DNA of 64,000 nucleotides from Opisthorchis felineus. Lineage: Eukaryota; Platyhelminthes; Trematoda; Opisthorchiida; Opisthorchiidae. The notes below the pieces were generated by a model. The model was given only the letters and a program-made list of their open reading frames with translations. It made no database searches and had not been told where the DNA came from. How positions within the stretch are numbered: position 1 is the stretch's first letter; every line of letters starts with the position of its first letter. Positions 54,901 to 58,190 of this stretch are shown here, one piece after another. The DNA lies in contig SJOL01010002.1 of assembly GCA_004794785.1 (NCBI GenBank), positions 733,816 through 797,815 on the forward strand, in the 5' to 3' direction. The translations under genes were made by a program, and so were the position numbers.

Positions 54901-57900
54901 AATCAATCAGCCGTTCAGCCGTAACACCTTTTCGCTGCCTAGCTGCCATGCCACGTGAAGGAGGCTAGAGGGCTGGGATACTGTTAGGTTGCCCAAACCT
55001 AGACAGGAACAGTCGAGATACCAGGGTTAGGCTCGAACCACTGACCTTCCGGTCAGTAATTTGGCGCCTTAACCACCGAGCTATCTGGAGCGCTCGTACG
55101 CATCACCATTCCCATCTTAACTGGGCTGACGATTGGTTTTTTACTGACATATCGCCGGTAATATTAAATCTGGTTTTACACAGGAACCTCATAAGTAAAA
55201 AGTCTTACCAACGATTTCCTCCGATATCGTTTGCCGAACTTTGCATCCGGTCCCATTGATGAAAATGGACTGTTCTCGGCGTTTGATCCATCTGTCACCG
55301 GATGCTGAGCAAAGCACTTCACTCTTCTCTGGTTTGCACAGCCTAAGAAACCAAATATACGGTTACCTTCTAGAAGTGAAATATTTTGTATACCTTCCTT
55401 TCCATTCTCCCGAAGAAGAAATTAATTCAGATGATAACAAAAACGTAATATCGTAAGGTTTGGCTTATGAACTTGAGACCCGGCAGTTATTTTAAAATGA
55501 CACTACTTCTGATGGAAGTGAGGCACACAGAAAAATCTCGAAAAATCAGGTAATATATGAACACTGATATCACCTTTTAGATTCTTATGGTCAGGTAAAA
55601 CTGTAACTTCCAAAACTCATATGAAACTTGTTATAGTTTGCTTCTCAAGCATCGAGAACCTTTTACAATCTGTTCAAAAGCTAGGGAGGCGAATACCAAT
55701 CTACACTTTCGGTTGACATTACATGGTACTGCAGAAACCGATTCGCCGTGGATTATTTTGGATTCTTGCTCATTCGTTCCAATCCATACGTGTACAGAAA
55801 ACGACTGTCTCGTTTATCACAGTTTCAAGTAAATGCGAAATCATCTTTAGAGATCCTCTTTAGATCCTCTTTGGAGATCCTCTTTAGCAATTATGCTGCA
55901 CCCAGCACTCTAATTAAAAGCTCTTTGAGTTTGAAAACCACTTCACTTGGTGTATCTTGTAAGTTTCTGTAAGATGGACAAGACTGGGCAACCAAAATAC
56001 TTCTTGATCCCATTATAAGGTTTGCACGTTTCGGTCTTCAAAAGTGAGAGTTTCATCGCACGGGAGATGAACTATCCGTATGGTATAAATGCTGTGACAG
56101 ACGGATCTATTCGCCCTCATGAAAGCGATTGGGGTAATCTATCCAGATCCCTATTAAAACTACGTATGAGGACACTTGGATTTACGTGATTAAGGGTTTG
56201 CAGATAGCCCTCTTTTTCGACACATAAGAACCTTAGGCGGTTCGCCACTAAAAGTCTGTTGGTCGGGTGGCGGAACTTTGTTTGGCTTCGACGCTATCTC
56301 ATATTTATTCCCTGTGAACTGTATTACATCGTATTGTATCGTTTTGAATCATATTTCGTTGTATTTTACTCCTATGTGTTTATGTATATCTGTAAATGAT
56401 CTACCTATCACTCTGGACATCTCGGTGTGCTGTACTGGAACTGACTCCCTGTGATCATCGTTTCATAGACCAAGCTAAGTGAGGGCTTAAACTAACCAGA
56501 AACATGCGTGTGCCTTGAGTGAGTCTCATGAACGGTGCGAGCCACCGGACAATCTTCAACATACACTGTTCAGTTGTCCCCATTTGGCCTGACTGTGAGC
56601 AACCACCAATGAGATATGTCGACGGCTTTAGAGCTGTTTGTTCTGTTCACCGTCAGCTCTTATTCCCTGAGGTTTACCACAAGTACAGAGATTTCAGGTG
56701 GCCGCACATACAGCTCAGAGTCAACAGCATCTTGCAGGACCTTATGTGTGCGGGGAGCCGTAGGCATGACGGTCAAATCCCAAAAGTGATGCAAACCCAC
56801 TGTGTATGAATAGATTCGCAGGAAAGAGGGGTTAATTAAGTGGAGGAATTTATTTAAAGATATTCAAGAAAGCATTGAAACTTCGGAAAGCACGACCTCG
56901 ATTTCTTGTGTAGAACAAATGCCTGATAAAATAACTTCCAGTCCATAGAAGTTGGAAGCACCTTTTATTGGACATGTAGATGTGCCAGGAGATTCTAAGA
57001 CTTCAGATATGGGATCAGGACGTGCGAATTCCACTGAATTATGTTTTTTAGGTATCTATTAATCTGAGAAGTAGTTACCTACAGAATAATGAAGAAAATC
57101 CAGTTGTGATTCATTTAAGTCTTCTGTCAGAACCAAACTAGTGTGTAAATGAGTGCATTTCGCCAACTGCATCGAGTTTTGGTTGATAAGGTTGGCGGAA
57201 ACTTGGAGCTGCGCCTACGCGATGAGCCCCAAGAAAGACGAAACCTGTCGTGGGCTGTCGAACAGTTTTCAGCAATCCTGTGAGTAGTGTGTACCGCAAA
57301 GTGGTTGTTTAATTCCCACTTCACTTTGTTATGATACTTCCTAGAAAGAATGTATCATTACCTCGTCAAAGATTTCTGACTTGAATTAGAACTACCACAA
57401 CGAATAATTGACAAGGTATTACAGAATACAGTGCAATCGAAATTACTTTCTTAGCATACCCTATAAGTTGGCACGATGAGAAGTTTTGAGAACAAACGAA
57501 AAGGTGCTCAGAAACTTGTCAGTTGCTATACACTTTACTGTTAGAAATACAGTTCCTAGTCTACGACAGCTGTGTATAAACCAATTTGCAGAACCCTTTT
57601 CACAAGATTAAATCATAGACCGTCAAACATATTGTTTTCACGTTCACATTACTCTCGTTTGAACAGTCATCCCTCTGTCCTGAGGCAATTGTTCTGGTGA
57701 GTCCACACCAAAGGAGGTAAGGAGCTCTGTTCTTATTAGAGCTCATCAGCAGTGTATATTCTTAGCCGTACCAGAGTTTGAACTCCGGACACCTGACAGG
57801 CGAGGAGAGCATGTAATCACTACTCCACCAGTGCACACCGGACGCAACTGAATTATCACGTCTGAACAGGTGAACATGTTTGCACTTGACTGGTTTGTCT

Positions 57901-58070
57901 GTTGTATGTTGTGCAAAACTTGGCGAAAAAATGGGACCAGCGGAACGACTGACTTACCCATTGTCCGAAGCCAGGCTTACACCTGCTAGGAGTGAAAAGA
58001 GGACGAAACCCGTGAGCTTGTCCTTTACTGGAACTGTTTTGCACCACAGGTGGTAGCGACGTTGCACCAT
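974..58070 (-). CDS. Giant secreted cysteine-rich repeat protein, 32 exons (3' end outside window)
   Basis: One minus-strand gene model assembled from 32 exons: start codon at 58070, last visible donor beside 974. Exon lengths and phases sum to an uninterrupted frame of about 1,987 residues. Order: signal peptide; three Cys-rich units, the third followed by a Gly/Ser/Arg tail; one TIL-like module; two ShKT modules; then about 35 more units of about 45 residues. Units begin mostly CPxP, have a second Cys 8-10 residues later, then CxC or GxC, and end in Cys. Introns are phase 1 except four (after exons 1, 21, 28, 29). Every exon has AG before and GT after, with donors mostly GTRAGT. I do not recognise the unit as a named domain. 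Secretion follows from the signal peptide; an extracellular or tegument/egg matrix or inhibitor-like role is inference. The stop codon is not seen, so the protein is longer than what is visible. Confidence 0.85.
1719..2006 (-). CDS. Exon 31: two Cys-rich units, one with CCC
   Basis: Residues 1845-1940. ACPAPVEHAEPCQPATC, QCVRLPLQVQMRPCCC, then RCNPLTGEVELTRR and RVCEVQEDKRYTKL. Donor GTAAAC is weaker than most. Acceptor TTTTACAG. Phase 1 to 1. Confidence 0.87.
2007..4024. other. Intron 30: nothing recognised
   Basis: About 2 kb between exons 31 and 30. Short frames only, no repeat family recognised, no unit-type exon found on either splice-site scan. Confidence 0.5.
4025..4235 (-). CDS. Exon 30: completes one unit plus one Cys-rich unit
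   Basis: Residues 1775-1844, phase 0 in and 1 out. YNGHCVPQVITKQLDIPVC finishes the unit from exon 29; TCDTVTRRQ and QCRCQAIFREKIERIC form the next. Acceptor CTCTGTCACAG, donor GTATGT. Confidence 0.86.
5502..5754 (-). CDS. Exon 29: completes one unit, one full unit with CCC, starts another
   Basis: Residues 1690-1774, phase 2 in and phase 0 out. LVNGQCARRVKLDRMPVPC, SCDPQTCLE, GCRCAEQKPQQYRTCCC, then ICNPDGSSLL, where the donor GTGAGT cuts the next unit. Acceptor CCCCATCAG follows a T/C-rich tract. Confidence 0.86.
6211..6710 (-). pseudogene. Gypsy-type pol remnant: RNase H part
   Basis: Minus-strand frames read a Ty3/Gypsy RNase H: FSVATDTGDQGMGAVLKQ, then SNAKQKYSIIEEECLAIVWA and a LARWALRLQE block in the expected order. 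One frame change separates the first part from the rest near 6610. The piece is cut from its RT half by the 6712-7030 insert. Not functional. Confidence 0.8.
6712..7030 (-). mobile_element. LTR-like insert inside the Gypsy pol remnant
   Basis: About 320 bases sharing sequence with 41110-41410: the run from AAGCAGTCAAT through a TTAAATACCGCGATA promoter-like stretch and the LHSLVRN / GESF.D.K.L.RGQQLVTT translation, ending at GTTACAACA. Its position splits RT from RNase H, so it looks like a solo LTR or a nested element. Exact ends and any target duplication are unclear. Confidence 0.55.
7059..8030 (-). pseudogene. Gypsy-type pol remnant: reverse transcriptase
   Basis: Minus-strand frames give, in order, LSTGDEDPFGLYPW, a KSPVVIVNKQNGKYRFCVDS block (RT box), the catalytic-loop region degraded to VYSDSELV where YxDD is expected, and RLVRDFNTIAASLYDLL (thumb/connection). 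In-frame stops (for example near 7834 and 7645) and frame shifts show it is dead. Lies in the intron between exons 29 and 28. Confidence 0.82.
8778..8991 (-). CDS. Exon 28: Cys-rich unit with CCC, plus half of the next
   Basis: Residues 1619-1689. ECPKPHVIREECDRDNTC, DCHCKRLERAEKVSCCC, then RCLEES and the first half of another unit. It ends in phase 2 (GA|GTAAGT) and joins exon 29, which begins with one base, to read LFYE-LVNGQC. The completed unit matches exon 11 (YELVEGQC), which is independent support for the join. Confidence 0.87.
8992..10513. other. Intron around exon 27/28: tRNA-like fragment only
   Basis: A GGGTCAAATCC box-B-like word at about 10256 within 10190-10300 suggests a worn SINE. 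No exon beyond those listed was found. A short Cys-rich frame at 9127-9172 was weighed and rejected. Confidence 0.4.
10514..10645 (-). CDS. Exon 27: Cys-rich unit
   Basis: Residues 1575-1618. GCLEKSNVRAVC, VGSCRVVVQEIF, ERCIKENHIQRVC. Acceptor TTCTCCTAG, donor GTAGGT, phase 1 to 1. Confidence 0.87.
11186..11329 (-). CDS. Exon 26: Cys-rich unit
   Basis: Residues 1527-1574. VCPTKKEVRHGEC, a CRPDSCRQ second cluster, TCKCRTYQVLQGEREC. It contains an internal GTGAGT (11294-11299) that would be a cryptic donor, but the unit is complete only if the downstream T|GTGAGT is used. Acceptor AATTTTCAG. Phase 1 to 1. Confidence 0.87.
11452..11640 (+). repeat. SINE family A copy
   Basis: Body of a tRNA-like SINE: box-B-like GATTCGAACTC, then the family landmark CTCCTGTCTAGGCTTGAGCAA and TTCGGG..CATGGCAGCT. 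The 5' box A region is degraded. Confidence 0.75.
12271..12415. repeat. A-rich (poly-purine) tract
   Basis: About 140 bases almost entirely A with scattered G and few T/C on the plus strand, hence T-rich in the transcribed orientation of the host gene. Could be the tail of a retroposed element that has lost its body. Confidence 0.85.
12854..12979 (-). CDS. Exon 25: Cys-rich unit (GxC type)
   Basis: Residues 1485-1526. GCPPNVRKEQRC, LVTYHTVLRDGRCVEVAKPEP; no terminal Cys. Acceptor CATTTCAG, donor GTAGGT, phase 1 to 1. Confidence 0.87.
13264..13410 (-). CDS. Exon 24: Cys-rich unit
   Basis: Residues 1436-1484. A proline run (YPPPPNG) replaces the CPxP start; then NDCDRRTC and TCWCALTKKVLATRAC. 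Acceptor TCATTCAG, donor GTGAGT, phase 1 to 1. Confidence 0.87.
13655..13925 (+). repeat. Repeat B copy (hammerhead-like family)
   Basis: Family landmarks: GTTTGCAAATCAGTG, GTTGACGGAAACTCAGGGACT, GCGCCTAC followed by TATGAGCCCG..AAGGGCGAAG, and TATGAGTAGTGTGTTAAGTC. The ribozyme-like core is damaged at its first bases. Confidence 0.75.
14073..14210 (-). CDS. Exon 23: Cys-rich unit
   Basis: Residues 1390-1435. GCPKPKVQVSC then RCGHQCIEKTHAIHSEV; the last Cys is absent and the spacer in the second pair is CxxxC rather than CxC. Donor GTGAGT, phase 1 to 1. Confidence 0.86.
14211..15949. other. Intron between exons 23 and 22: nothing recognised
   Basis: About 1.7 kb. No repeat family or unit exon found. 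A GTAAGT-type donor at about 14877 has no usable exon before it. Confidence 0.5.
15950..16208 (-). CDS. Exon 22: half unit plus one Cys-rich unit
   Basis: Residues 1304-1389, phase 0 in and 1 out. It finishes the unit begun in exon 21 with GSCDRTVLQRQYKPAC and adds TQCDPNTCTRQ, RCSCDWSLVKTRRCTC. Acceptor GCTCATTCAG is preceded by a pyrimidine-rich tract; donor GTGAGT. The phase-0 match with exon 21 across a 3.9-kb intron is the evidence for the join. Confidence 0.85.
16209..20095. other. Intron between exons 22 and 21 (phase 0)
   Basis: 3.9 kb with the AGTAY repeat and tRNA-like words (GTTCGAATCCC at about 18353). Long minus frames around 17.6-18.2 kb have no recognised product. No extra exon is needed, since both flanking exons meet in phase 0. 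Confidence 0.5.
17789..17833. repeat. AGTAY pentamer microsatellite
   Basis: Nine tandem 5-base steps of AGTAC/AGTAT variants. Confidence 0.8.
20096..20292 (-). CDS. Exon 21: one and a half Cys-rich units
   Basis: Residues 1238-1303. GCPTKMLIDGKCDGHR, ACVVERIRRARHHCRC and then the first half of a second unit, ECAKGVMHET. It ends in phase 0 at GTAAGT, unlike most exons, and joins the phase-0 acceptor of exon 22 to complete the interrupted unit (HET-KIISNLNERTGSC). Confidence 0.87.
20325..20530 (+). repeat. SINE family A copy
   Basis: tRNA-like head (GGTTAAGGCGCGAGCTTACTG, then GGTTCGAACTC), the CTGTCTAGGCTTGGGCAACC body and an AT-rich tail with AATAAA. Confidence 0.8.
20906..21040 (-). CDS. 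Exon 20: Cys-rich unit
   Basis: Residues 1193-1237. ECLPLARLFRAPC and NECQCRKRIRTEVRDC. Acceptor CCCCTGCAG, donor GTAAGT, phase 1 to 1. Confidence 0.88.
22195..22305. repeat. Rearranged repeat B fragments
   Basis: ACTCATTCGCATACCAATTTGG is the reverse complement of a B landmark, whereas GTCGTGGGCTGTCGGAGAG right next to it is in the plus orientation. Two B parts are thus joined head to head, implying an inversion or template switch. Confidence 0.5.
22430..22880. repeat. GC-rich island, possible repeat of unknown family
   Basis: Markedly richer in G, C and CpG than its surroundings, with no long coherent frame or unit-type exon. I could not match it convincingly to another copy in the window. 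Confidence 0.3.
23348..23620 (-). CDS. Exon 19: two fused Cys-rich units
   Basis: Residues 1102-1192. Unit one has WGPCNPQTGRR, HCHCIREMRVMEKPCVC; unit two has QCDSLRGILHTVF and HQCVPARIIKSTTI. The exon extends well upstream of the longest ATG-started frame here; the acceptor ACGCTCAG at 23621 defines its true start. Phase 1 to 1, donor GTGAGT. Confidence 0.87.
24240..24542 (-). other. Open frame of coding-like composition, unknown
   Basis: A roughly 100-codon minus frame, rich in Lys, Gln and Ser and with a FLSYAEYCVTGAIT start, has no Cys pattern of the host gene and no motif I recognise. It could be a fragment of a transposable-element protein or a retrocopy. It ends in a stop and lacks convincing splice sites. 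Confidence 0.2.
24903..24943. repeat. AT dinucleotide microsatellite
   Basis: About 20 consecutive TA steps after a short ATATT start. Confidence 0.95.
25267..25401 (-). CDS. Exon 18: Cys-rich unit
   Basis: Residues 1057-1101. CPAPQKVMHCDG then LKCRRHIREEAQPT, the last Cys being split across the donor T|GTGAGT. Acceptor ACCCGCAG. Phase 1 to 1. Confidence 0.88.
27098..27397 (-). CDS. Exon 17: two fused Cys-rich units
   Basis: Residues 957-1056. Unit one CSKPMLSEPICDAK to NKCIPRKVVVHKPVDC; unit two HCDAKSGRARIV to NCRCVKRPQVIREGVC. Both carry CDAKS, so the two halves may be a fairly recent internal duplication. Donor GTAAGA, phase 1 to 1. Confidence 0.9.
27521..27655 (-). CDS. Exon 16: Cys-rich unit
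   Basis: Residues 912-956. CPEHSELISTHCSPET and NCECREEEITKHRPC. Only about 120 bases separate it from exon 17, the shortest intron of the gene. Acceptor TTGCAG, donor GTAAGT, phase 1 to 1. Confidence 0.89.
28365..28493 (-). CDS. Exon 15: Cys-rich unit
   Basis: Residues 869-911. CPKPIQTTTCDPG at the start and GCRCDKRVFKRRTSVC at the end. Acceptor TTCTAG, donor GTAAGT, phase 1 to 1. Confidence 0.88.
28768..29200 (+). pseudogene. Non-LTR retrotransposon, 3' coding end
   Basis: A plus-strand frame reads the typical C-terminus of a non-LTR (RTE/CR1-like) reverse transcriptase polyprotein: CKLMWLGHVLRVPSNRLRRR followed by KYRKPGGDMTK. A frame shift follows; the element is 5'-truncated. A short GATGAT-rich stretch near 29291-29312 could be its 3' tail. 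Confidence 0.75.
29814..30080 (-). CDS. Exon 14: two fused Cys-rich units
   Basis: Residues 780-868. GCPRNRRITRSCDPTG and DKCVPILRVIRRPVHC make unit one; the second unit lacks its first two Cys and keeps KQCHCATQAVQRAC. Phase 1 to 1, donor GTAAGT. Confidence 0.88.
31045..31150 (+). repeat. Repeat B fragment
   Basis: Only the AAACCAAATTTGTTTGCAAA..GAGTGTATTTCGCC part is present; it runs directly into repeat D. Confidence 0.6.
31150..31390 (+). repeat. Repeat D copy with hammerhead-like core
   Basis: Matches 57650-57880 (reverse strand): GCGTCCAGTTTGCGCTGGTGG, a tRNA-like GTGGTAACACGCTCG stretch, then CACTGCTGATGAACTCTAATA. CTGATGA at 31272-31278 is followed by a CTC/GAG hairpin and AAAAC. 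Confidence 0.7.
32239..32586 (-). CDS. Exon 13: longest exon, two extended Cys-rich units
   Basis: Residues 664-779, 348 nt. Cys clusters: ACKEEGIRRITEC, NCVCKEPDAKVVDEACGC, KCPEICHQRNGDQCDREC and RCKTEVIREIVKPC. The second unit carries CPEIC-x7-CDREC, denser in Cys than the standard unit. An acidic stretch (YDEDSDG) lies before the last cluster. Phase 1 to 1, acceptor TTTATAG, donor GTAAGT. Confidence 0.88.
33373..33504 (-). CDS. Exon 12: Cys-rich unit
   Basis: Residues 620-663. Starts ACPPPQHSYKC, then DGSCGRIQSVAVLPTG; the terminal Cys is replaced. Acceptor TTTGTTTAG, donor GTGAGT, phase 1 to 1. Confidence 0.86.
33572..33775 (+). repeat. SINE family A copy, best preserved
   Basis: Head TGGCTCAGTGGTTAGAGCGC (box A) and GGCTCGAACCC (box B), then the common body and tail. 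One frame reads MAQWLEREFTDRKV, a phrase I recall as frequent in opisthorchiid fluke predicted proteins; this is recall, not a search. Confidence 0.85.
33775..34200 (+). repeat. Repeat B copy, nearly full length
   Basis: Follows a SINE A copy directly. Contains the 5' part (GGTTTGACGGAGACTCAT, GATATTCGAGATA), then AAACCAAATCGGTATGCAAA and a hammerhead-like core at 34099-34140 with CTGATGA intact. Confidence 0.8.
36165..36340 (+). repeat. Repeat C copy
   Basis: Shares GTGAAGCCAGACTGTGCC, GGCACTGCACGGCTGTTTCA and a CGCATCTCATTGATGTCGCG block with copies at 37.0, 42.3 and 42.9 kb. Confidence 0.7.
36621..36746 (-). CDS. Exon 11: Cys-rich unit (GxC type)
   Basis: Residues 578-619. GCPKPRRILSPC opens the unit and EGQCIRHVQNRLIHC closes it, with ITYELVEGQC in the middle as in the exon 28/29 junction. 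Acceptor TTTTAG, donor GTAAGT, phase 1 to 1. Confidence 0.89.
37015..37175 (+). repeat. Repeat C copy
   Basis: CAGTGAAGCCAATCTGGGCTG, then GAAGCACTAGACGGCTGTTTC and a GGTTTCGAACCCGTC box-B-like end. Confidence 0.7.
38279..38563 (-). CDS. Exon 10: two fused Cys-rich units
   Basis: Residues 483-577. The first unit runs DCPPKTREGPTC to GKQCVPRIGHEWIPRPAC; the second has ECNPETCERTWHR and EECKCKPITLTEPSGKC. The first is of GxC type, the second of CNPxTC/CxC type, an alternation seen again in other two-unit exons. Phase 1 to 1, donor GTAAGT. Confidence 0.9.
38879..39022 (-). CDS. Exon 9: Cys-rich unit
   Basis: Residues 435-482. Starts VCRKPELRSGNC and ends RQCKCQPLVQVREEIC, a canonical unit. Acceptor TCATCCAG, donor GTGAGT, phase 1 to 1. 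Confidence 0.88.
40170..40304 (-). CDS. Exon 8: Cys-rich unit
   Basis: Residues 390-434. Starts ACQPVNLIKSTC and contains SCFQCSLRKIQL; the usual terminal Cys is missing (ends NRLI). Acceptor CCCGAAG is less pyrimidine-pure than its neighbours; donor GTACGT; phase 1 to 1. Confidence 0.82.
41110..41410 (+). mobile_element. Solo LTR-like element, second copy
   Basis: Plus-strand partner of 6712-7030. Contains TTTAAATACCGCGATA as a likely core promoter, then the LHSLVRNKAVVFLVGESF translation and ends GTTACAACA. No pol sequence adjoins it, so it is best read as a solo LTR. Confidence 0.5.
41440..41700 (+). repeat. Repeat B copy, 5' part
   Basis: Matches the 33.8-kb copy over GGCTTTGACAGGAGACTCA, GCGATATTCGAGATAGTGCAA and CCAAATTTGTGTGCAAATGAG, ending before the ribozyme-like region. 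It lies just after the solo LTR-like element. Confidence 0.7.
42268..42430 (+). repeat. Repeat C copy
   Basis: TTTTATACTGCCAGCAAAGCC, AAGCACCACTGTACAACTG and TTTCATCCTTGTTGAGGACC match the family in order. Confidence 0.65.
42880..43045 (-). repeat. Repeat C copy, minus strand
   Basis: Reverse strand reads GTGAAGCCAATCTGTGCTGA, AAGCACTGTACAGCTGTTTC, CGCATCTCACGAGCG. Opposite orientation to the copy 450 bases away. Confidence 0.7.
43502..43639 (-). CDS. Exon 7: Cys-rich unit
   Basis: Residues 344-389. Reads GCPPCRIDKGECNPETR at its start and DGQCKPLVTKQFKPC near its end; an extra Cys sits after CPP. Acceptor TTTTCAG, donor GTATGT, phase 1 to 1. Confidence 0.88.
44476..44709 (-). CDS. Exon 6: two tandem ShKT modules
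   Basis: Residues 266-343, phase 1 to 1. Two six-cysteine ShKT-type modules lie back to back: the first from CVDRAPAEKC to CRATCHNC, the second from CEDMIATVQC to CRLTCSPQEC. Spacing is C-x8-C-x8-C-x10-C-x3-C-x2-C in the first; the second has x8 between Cys 3 and 4 and a longer last loop. ShKT modules are common in flatworm and nematode secreted enzymes and matrix proteins and do not by themselves imply a toxin. One exon encodes both, so the pair probably moved as a block. Confidence 0.87.
44710..46140. other. Intron between exons 6 and 5: nothing recognised
   Basis: 1.4 kb with a C-run at about 45462 and no recognisable exon, repeat family or RNA gene. Confidence 0.5.
46141..46338 (-). CDS. 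Exon 5: TIL-type (trypsin-inhibitor-like) Cys-rich module
   Basis: Residues 200-265, phase 1 to 1. Nine cysteines are spaced as in TIL modules: VCGKNQ, NPCPDTCER, NVCHR, GPGCECRQGYVLDG, LCVPPSQCGC. The CxC-x-GY(V)-xxG-x-CV signature is the hallmark. TIL modules occur in small serine-protease inhibitors and in large secreted mucin/VWF-like proteins; nothing here decides whether this one inhibits. It is the only TIL module in the visible protein. Acceptor TTGCAG, donor GTAAGT. Confidence 0.87.
47251..47309 (-). repeat. Inverted repeat, left arm (28S-derived)
   Basis: Reverse complement reads GTCAGACGTGAGCATAGGGG to CATCGTTAC and aligns along 59 bases with 47768-47826 on the plus strand. Confidence 0.75.
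47251..47775 (-). pseudogene. 28S rRNA-derived pseudogene (5' domain plus a displaced inner segment)
   Basis: The minus strand from about 47775 to 47331 reads as the 5' end of a digenean 28S rRNA: the CGTGATTA...CTGAACTTAAGCATATCA start, GCGGAGGAAAAGAAACTAAC, AACGGCGAGTGAACAGGGAA, and GTAAACAGTGCGTGAAACC. It then jumps to a segment that normally lies several hundred bases further inside 28S (GGGGCGAAAGACTAATCGAAC, 47310 to 47271). The internal deletion, several mismatches at conserved sites, and lack of 18S/5.8S show it is not a working rDNA unit. Intron between exons 4 and 5. Confidence 0.9.
47768..47826 (+). repeat. Inverted repeat, right arm (28S-derived)
   Basis: GTCAGACATAAGTATAGGGA to CATCGTTAC. 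It overlaps the outer end of the 28S 5' fragment and carries the conserved ACTAATCGAACC word in opposite orientation to the left arm. Confidence 0.75.
47985..48420 (+). repeat. Repeat E, copy 2 (GC-rich)
   Basis: Same block order and orientation as 330-770, strongly diverged, about 435 bases. It lies beside the 28S pseudogene in the intron between exons 4 and 5. Confidence 0.6.
48954..49172 (-). CDS. Exon 4: Cys-rich unit 3 with basic/Gly-Ser tail
   Basis: Residues 127-199, phase 1 to 1. The unit part is ACRSSRLSNEDC through NNETC, with an NET sequon. A roughly 30-residue Cys-free tail follows, rich in Gly, Ser and Arg, containing a second sequon (NGS) and the tetrabasic-type motif RARR before SAGSG. 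RARR fits the furin R-X-K/R-R consensus, so the secreted precursor could be cut here, removing the first three units. Donor GTGAGA. Confidence 0.83.
50400..50531 (-). CDS. Exon 3: Cys-rich unit 2
   Basis: Residues 83-126, phase 1 to 1. It begins VCPQTLASGNNEPC and ends KKCVCVPVKYSQEISC, a full unit with CxC and terminal Cys. Acceptor TTTCTAG, donor GTACGT. Separated from exon 2 by a 4.7-kb intron that carries a SINE. Confidence 0.88.
51843..52050 (+). repeat. SINE family A copy
   Basis: Starts CTCAGAGGTTAAGAGGCAGAC, box B GATTCGAGCTC, then the CTCCTGTCTAGGCTTGGACAA body and GGGTGGCATGGCAGCT. In intron 2. Confidence 0.8.
54908..55097 (-). repeat. SINE family A copy, minus strand
   Basis: Reverse complement of the family: GCTCGGTGGTTAAGGCG head at the right end, GGTTCGAGCC box B, CCTGTCTAGGTTTGGGCAAC body. 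Inverted relative to the copy at 51.9 kb in the same intron. Confidence 0.8.
55209..55342 (-). CDS. Exon 2: Cys-rich unit 1
   Basis: Residues 38-82, phase 2 in and phase 1 out. It opens LCKPEKSEVLC and closes with GCKVRQTISEEI; an N-glycosylation sequon (NGT) precedes the third Cys. It has the unit layout but lacks the final Cys. The acceptor is a pyrimidine-rich TTTCTTAG and the donor GTAAGA. The frame differs from the phase-1 pattern of later exons, as required by exon 1. Confidence 0.82.
55845..55890. repeat. Short tandem repeat of AGATCCTCTTT
   Basis: Three imperfect copies of about 11-17 bases around GAGATCCTCTTTAG. Confidence 0.8.
56320..56380. repeat. Degenerate TATCGTATTG-type repeat
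   Basis: Imperfect repeats of ATTGTATCGTTTTGAAT-like units; low complexity. Confidence 0.45.
57095..57320 (+). repeat. Repeat B copy with hammerhead-like core
   Basis: AACCAAACTAGTGTGTAAATGAG, GTTGGCGGAAAC, then GCGCCTAC (57211-57218), GATGAG and GACGAAACCTGTCGTGGGC. The flanking GCCTAC and GTGGGC can pair as helix I. Confidence 0.78.
57650..57880 (-). repeat. Repeat D copy, minus strand
   Basis: Minus strand: CTGAATTATC-type start, GCGTCCGGTGTGCACTGGTGG, then GGAGTTCAAACTCTGGTACG and CTGCTGATGAGCTCTAATAAG. It lies 80 bases downstream of exon 1 inside intron 1. Confidence 0.7.
57958..58070 (-). CDS. Exon 1: start codon and signal peptide
   Basis: This exon encodes residues 1-38. The ATG at 58070 is the first after an in-frame TGA 54 bases upstream. 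The peptide starts MVQRRYHLWCK, has a basic stretch, then a hydrophobic core GFVLFSLLAGVSLA followed by SDNG, which is the layout of a cleavable signal peptide with a slightly long n-region. It ends in phase 2 at a GTAAGTC donor and joins exon 2, which needs exactly one base, so the junction reads DNG-LCKPEK. The phase match supports this as the true 5' coding exon. Confidence 0.72.
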
Positions 58071-58182
58071 CCTGTGAGGCGCAAATTTGCGTATTGCAGA
58101 CCAATTTCCCAAAAGTTTTTGTCAACACAGCCGTAATAAGCTAGCCTCTTAGAACACGGGTGCGGTAAAGCTTATTTTTTGC

Positions 58183-58190
58183 TTTATATA
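58183..58190 (-). promoter_or_regulatory. Candidate TATA box of the large gene
   Basis: TATATAAA on the minus strand, 113 bases before the ATG at 58070. A start about 25-30 bases downstream would give a 5' UTR of roughly 80 bases. AT-rich words like this are frequent by chance in this genome and trans-splicing is common in flatworms, so this is a weak call. Confidence 0.3.

Larger units (their letters stand above)
50532..55208. other. Intron 2 of the large gene
   Basis: 4.7 kb. Holds two inverted SINE A copies and a candidate 24-nt micro-exon at 53228-53251; otherwise nothing recognised. Long minus frame at 53.7-54.1 kb lacks splice borders and unit pattern. Confidence 0.55.
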
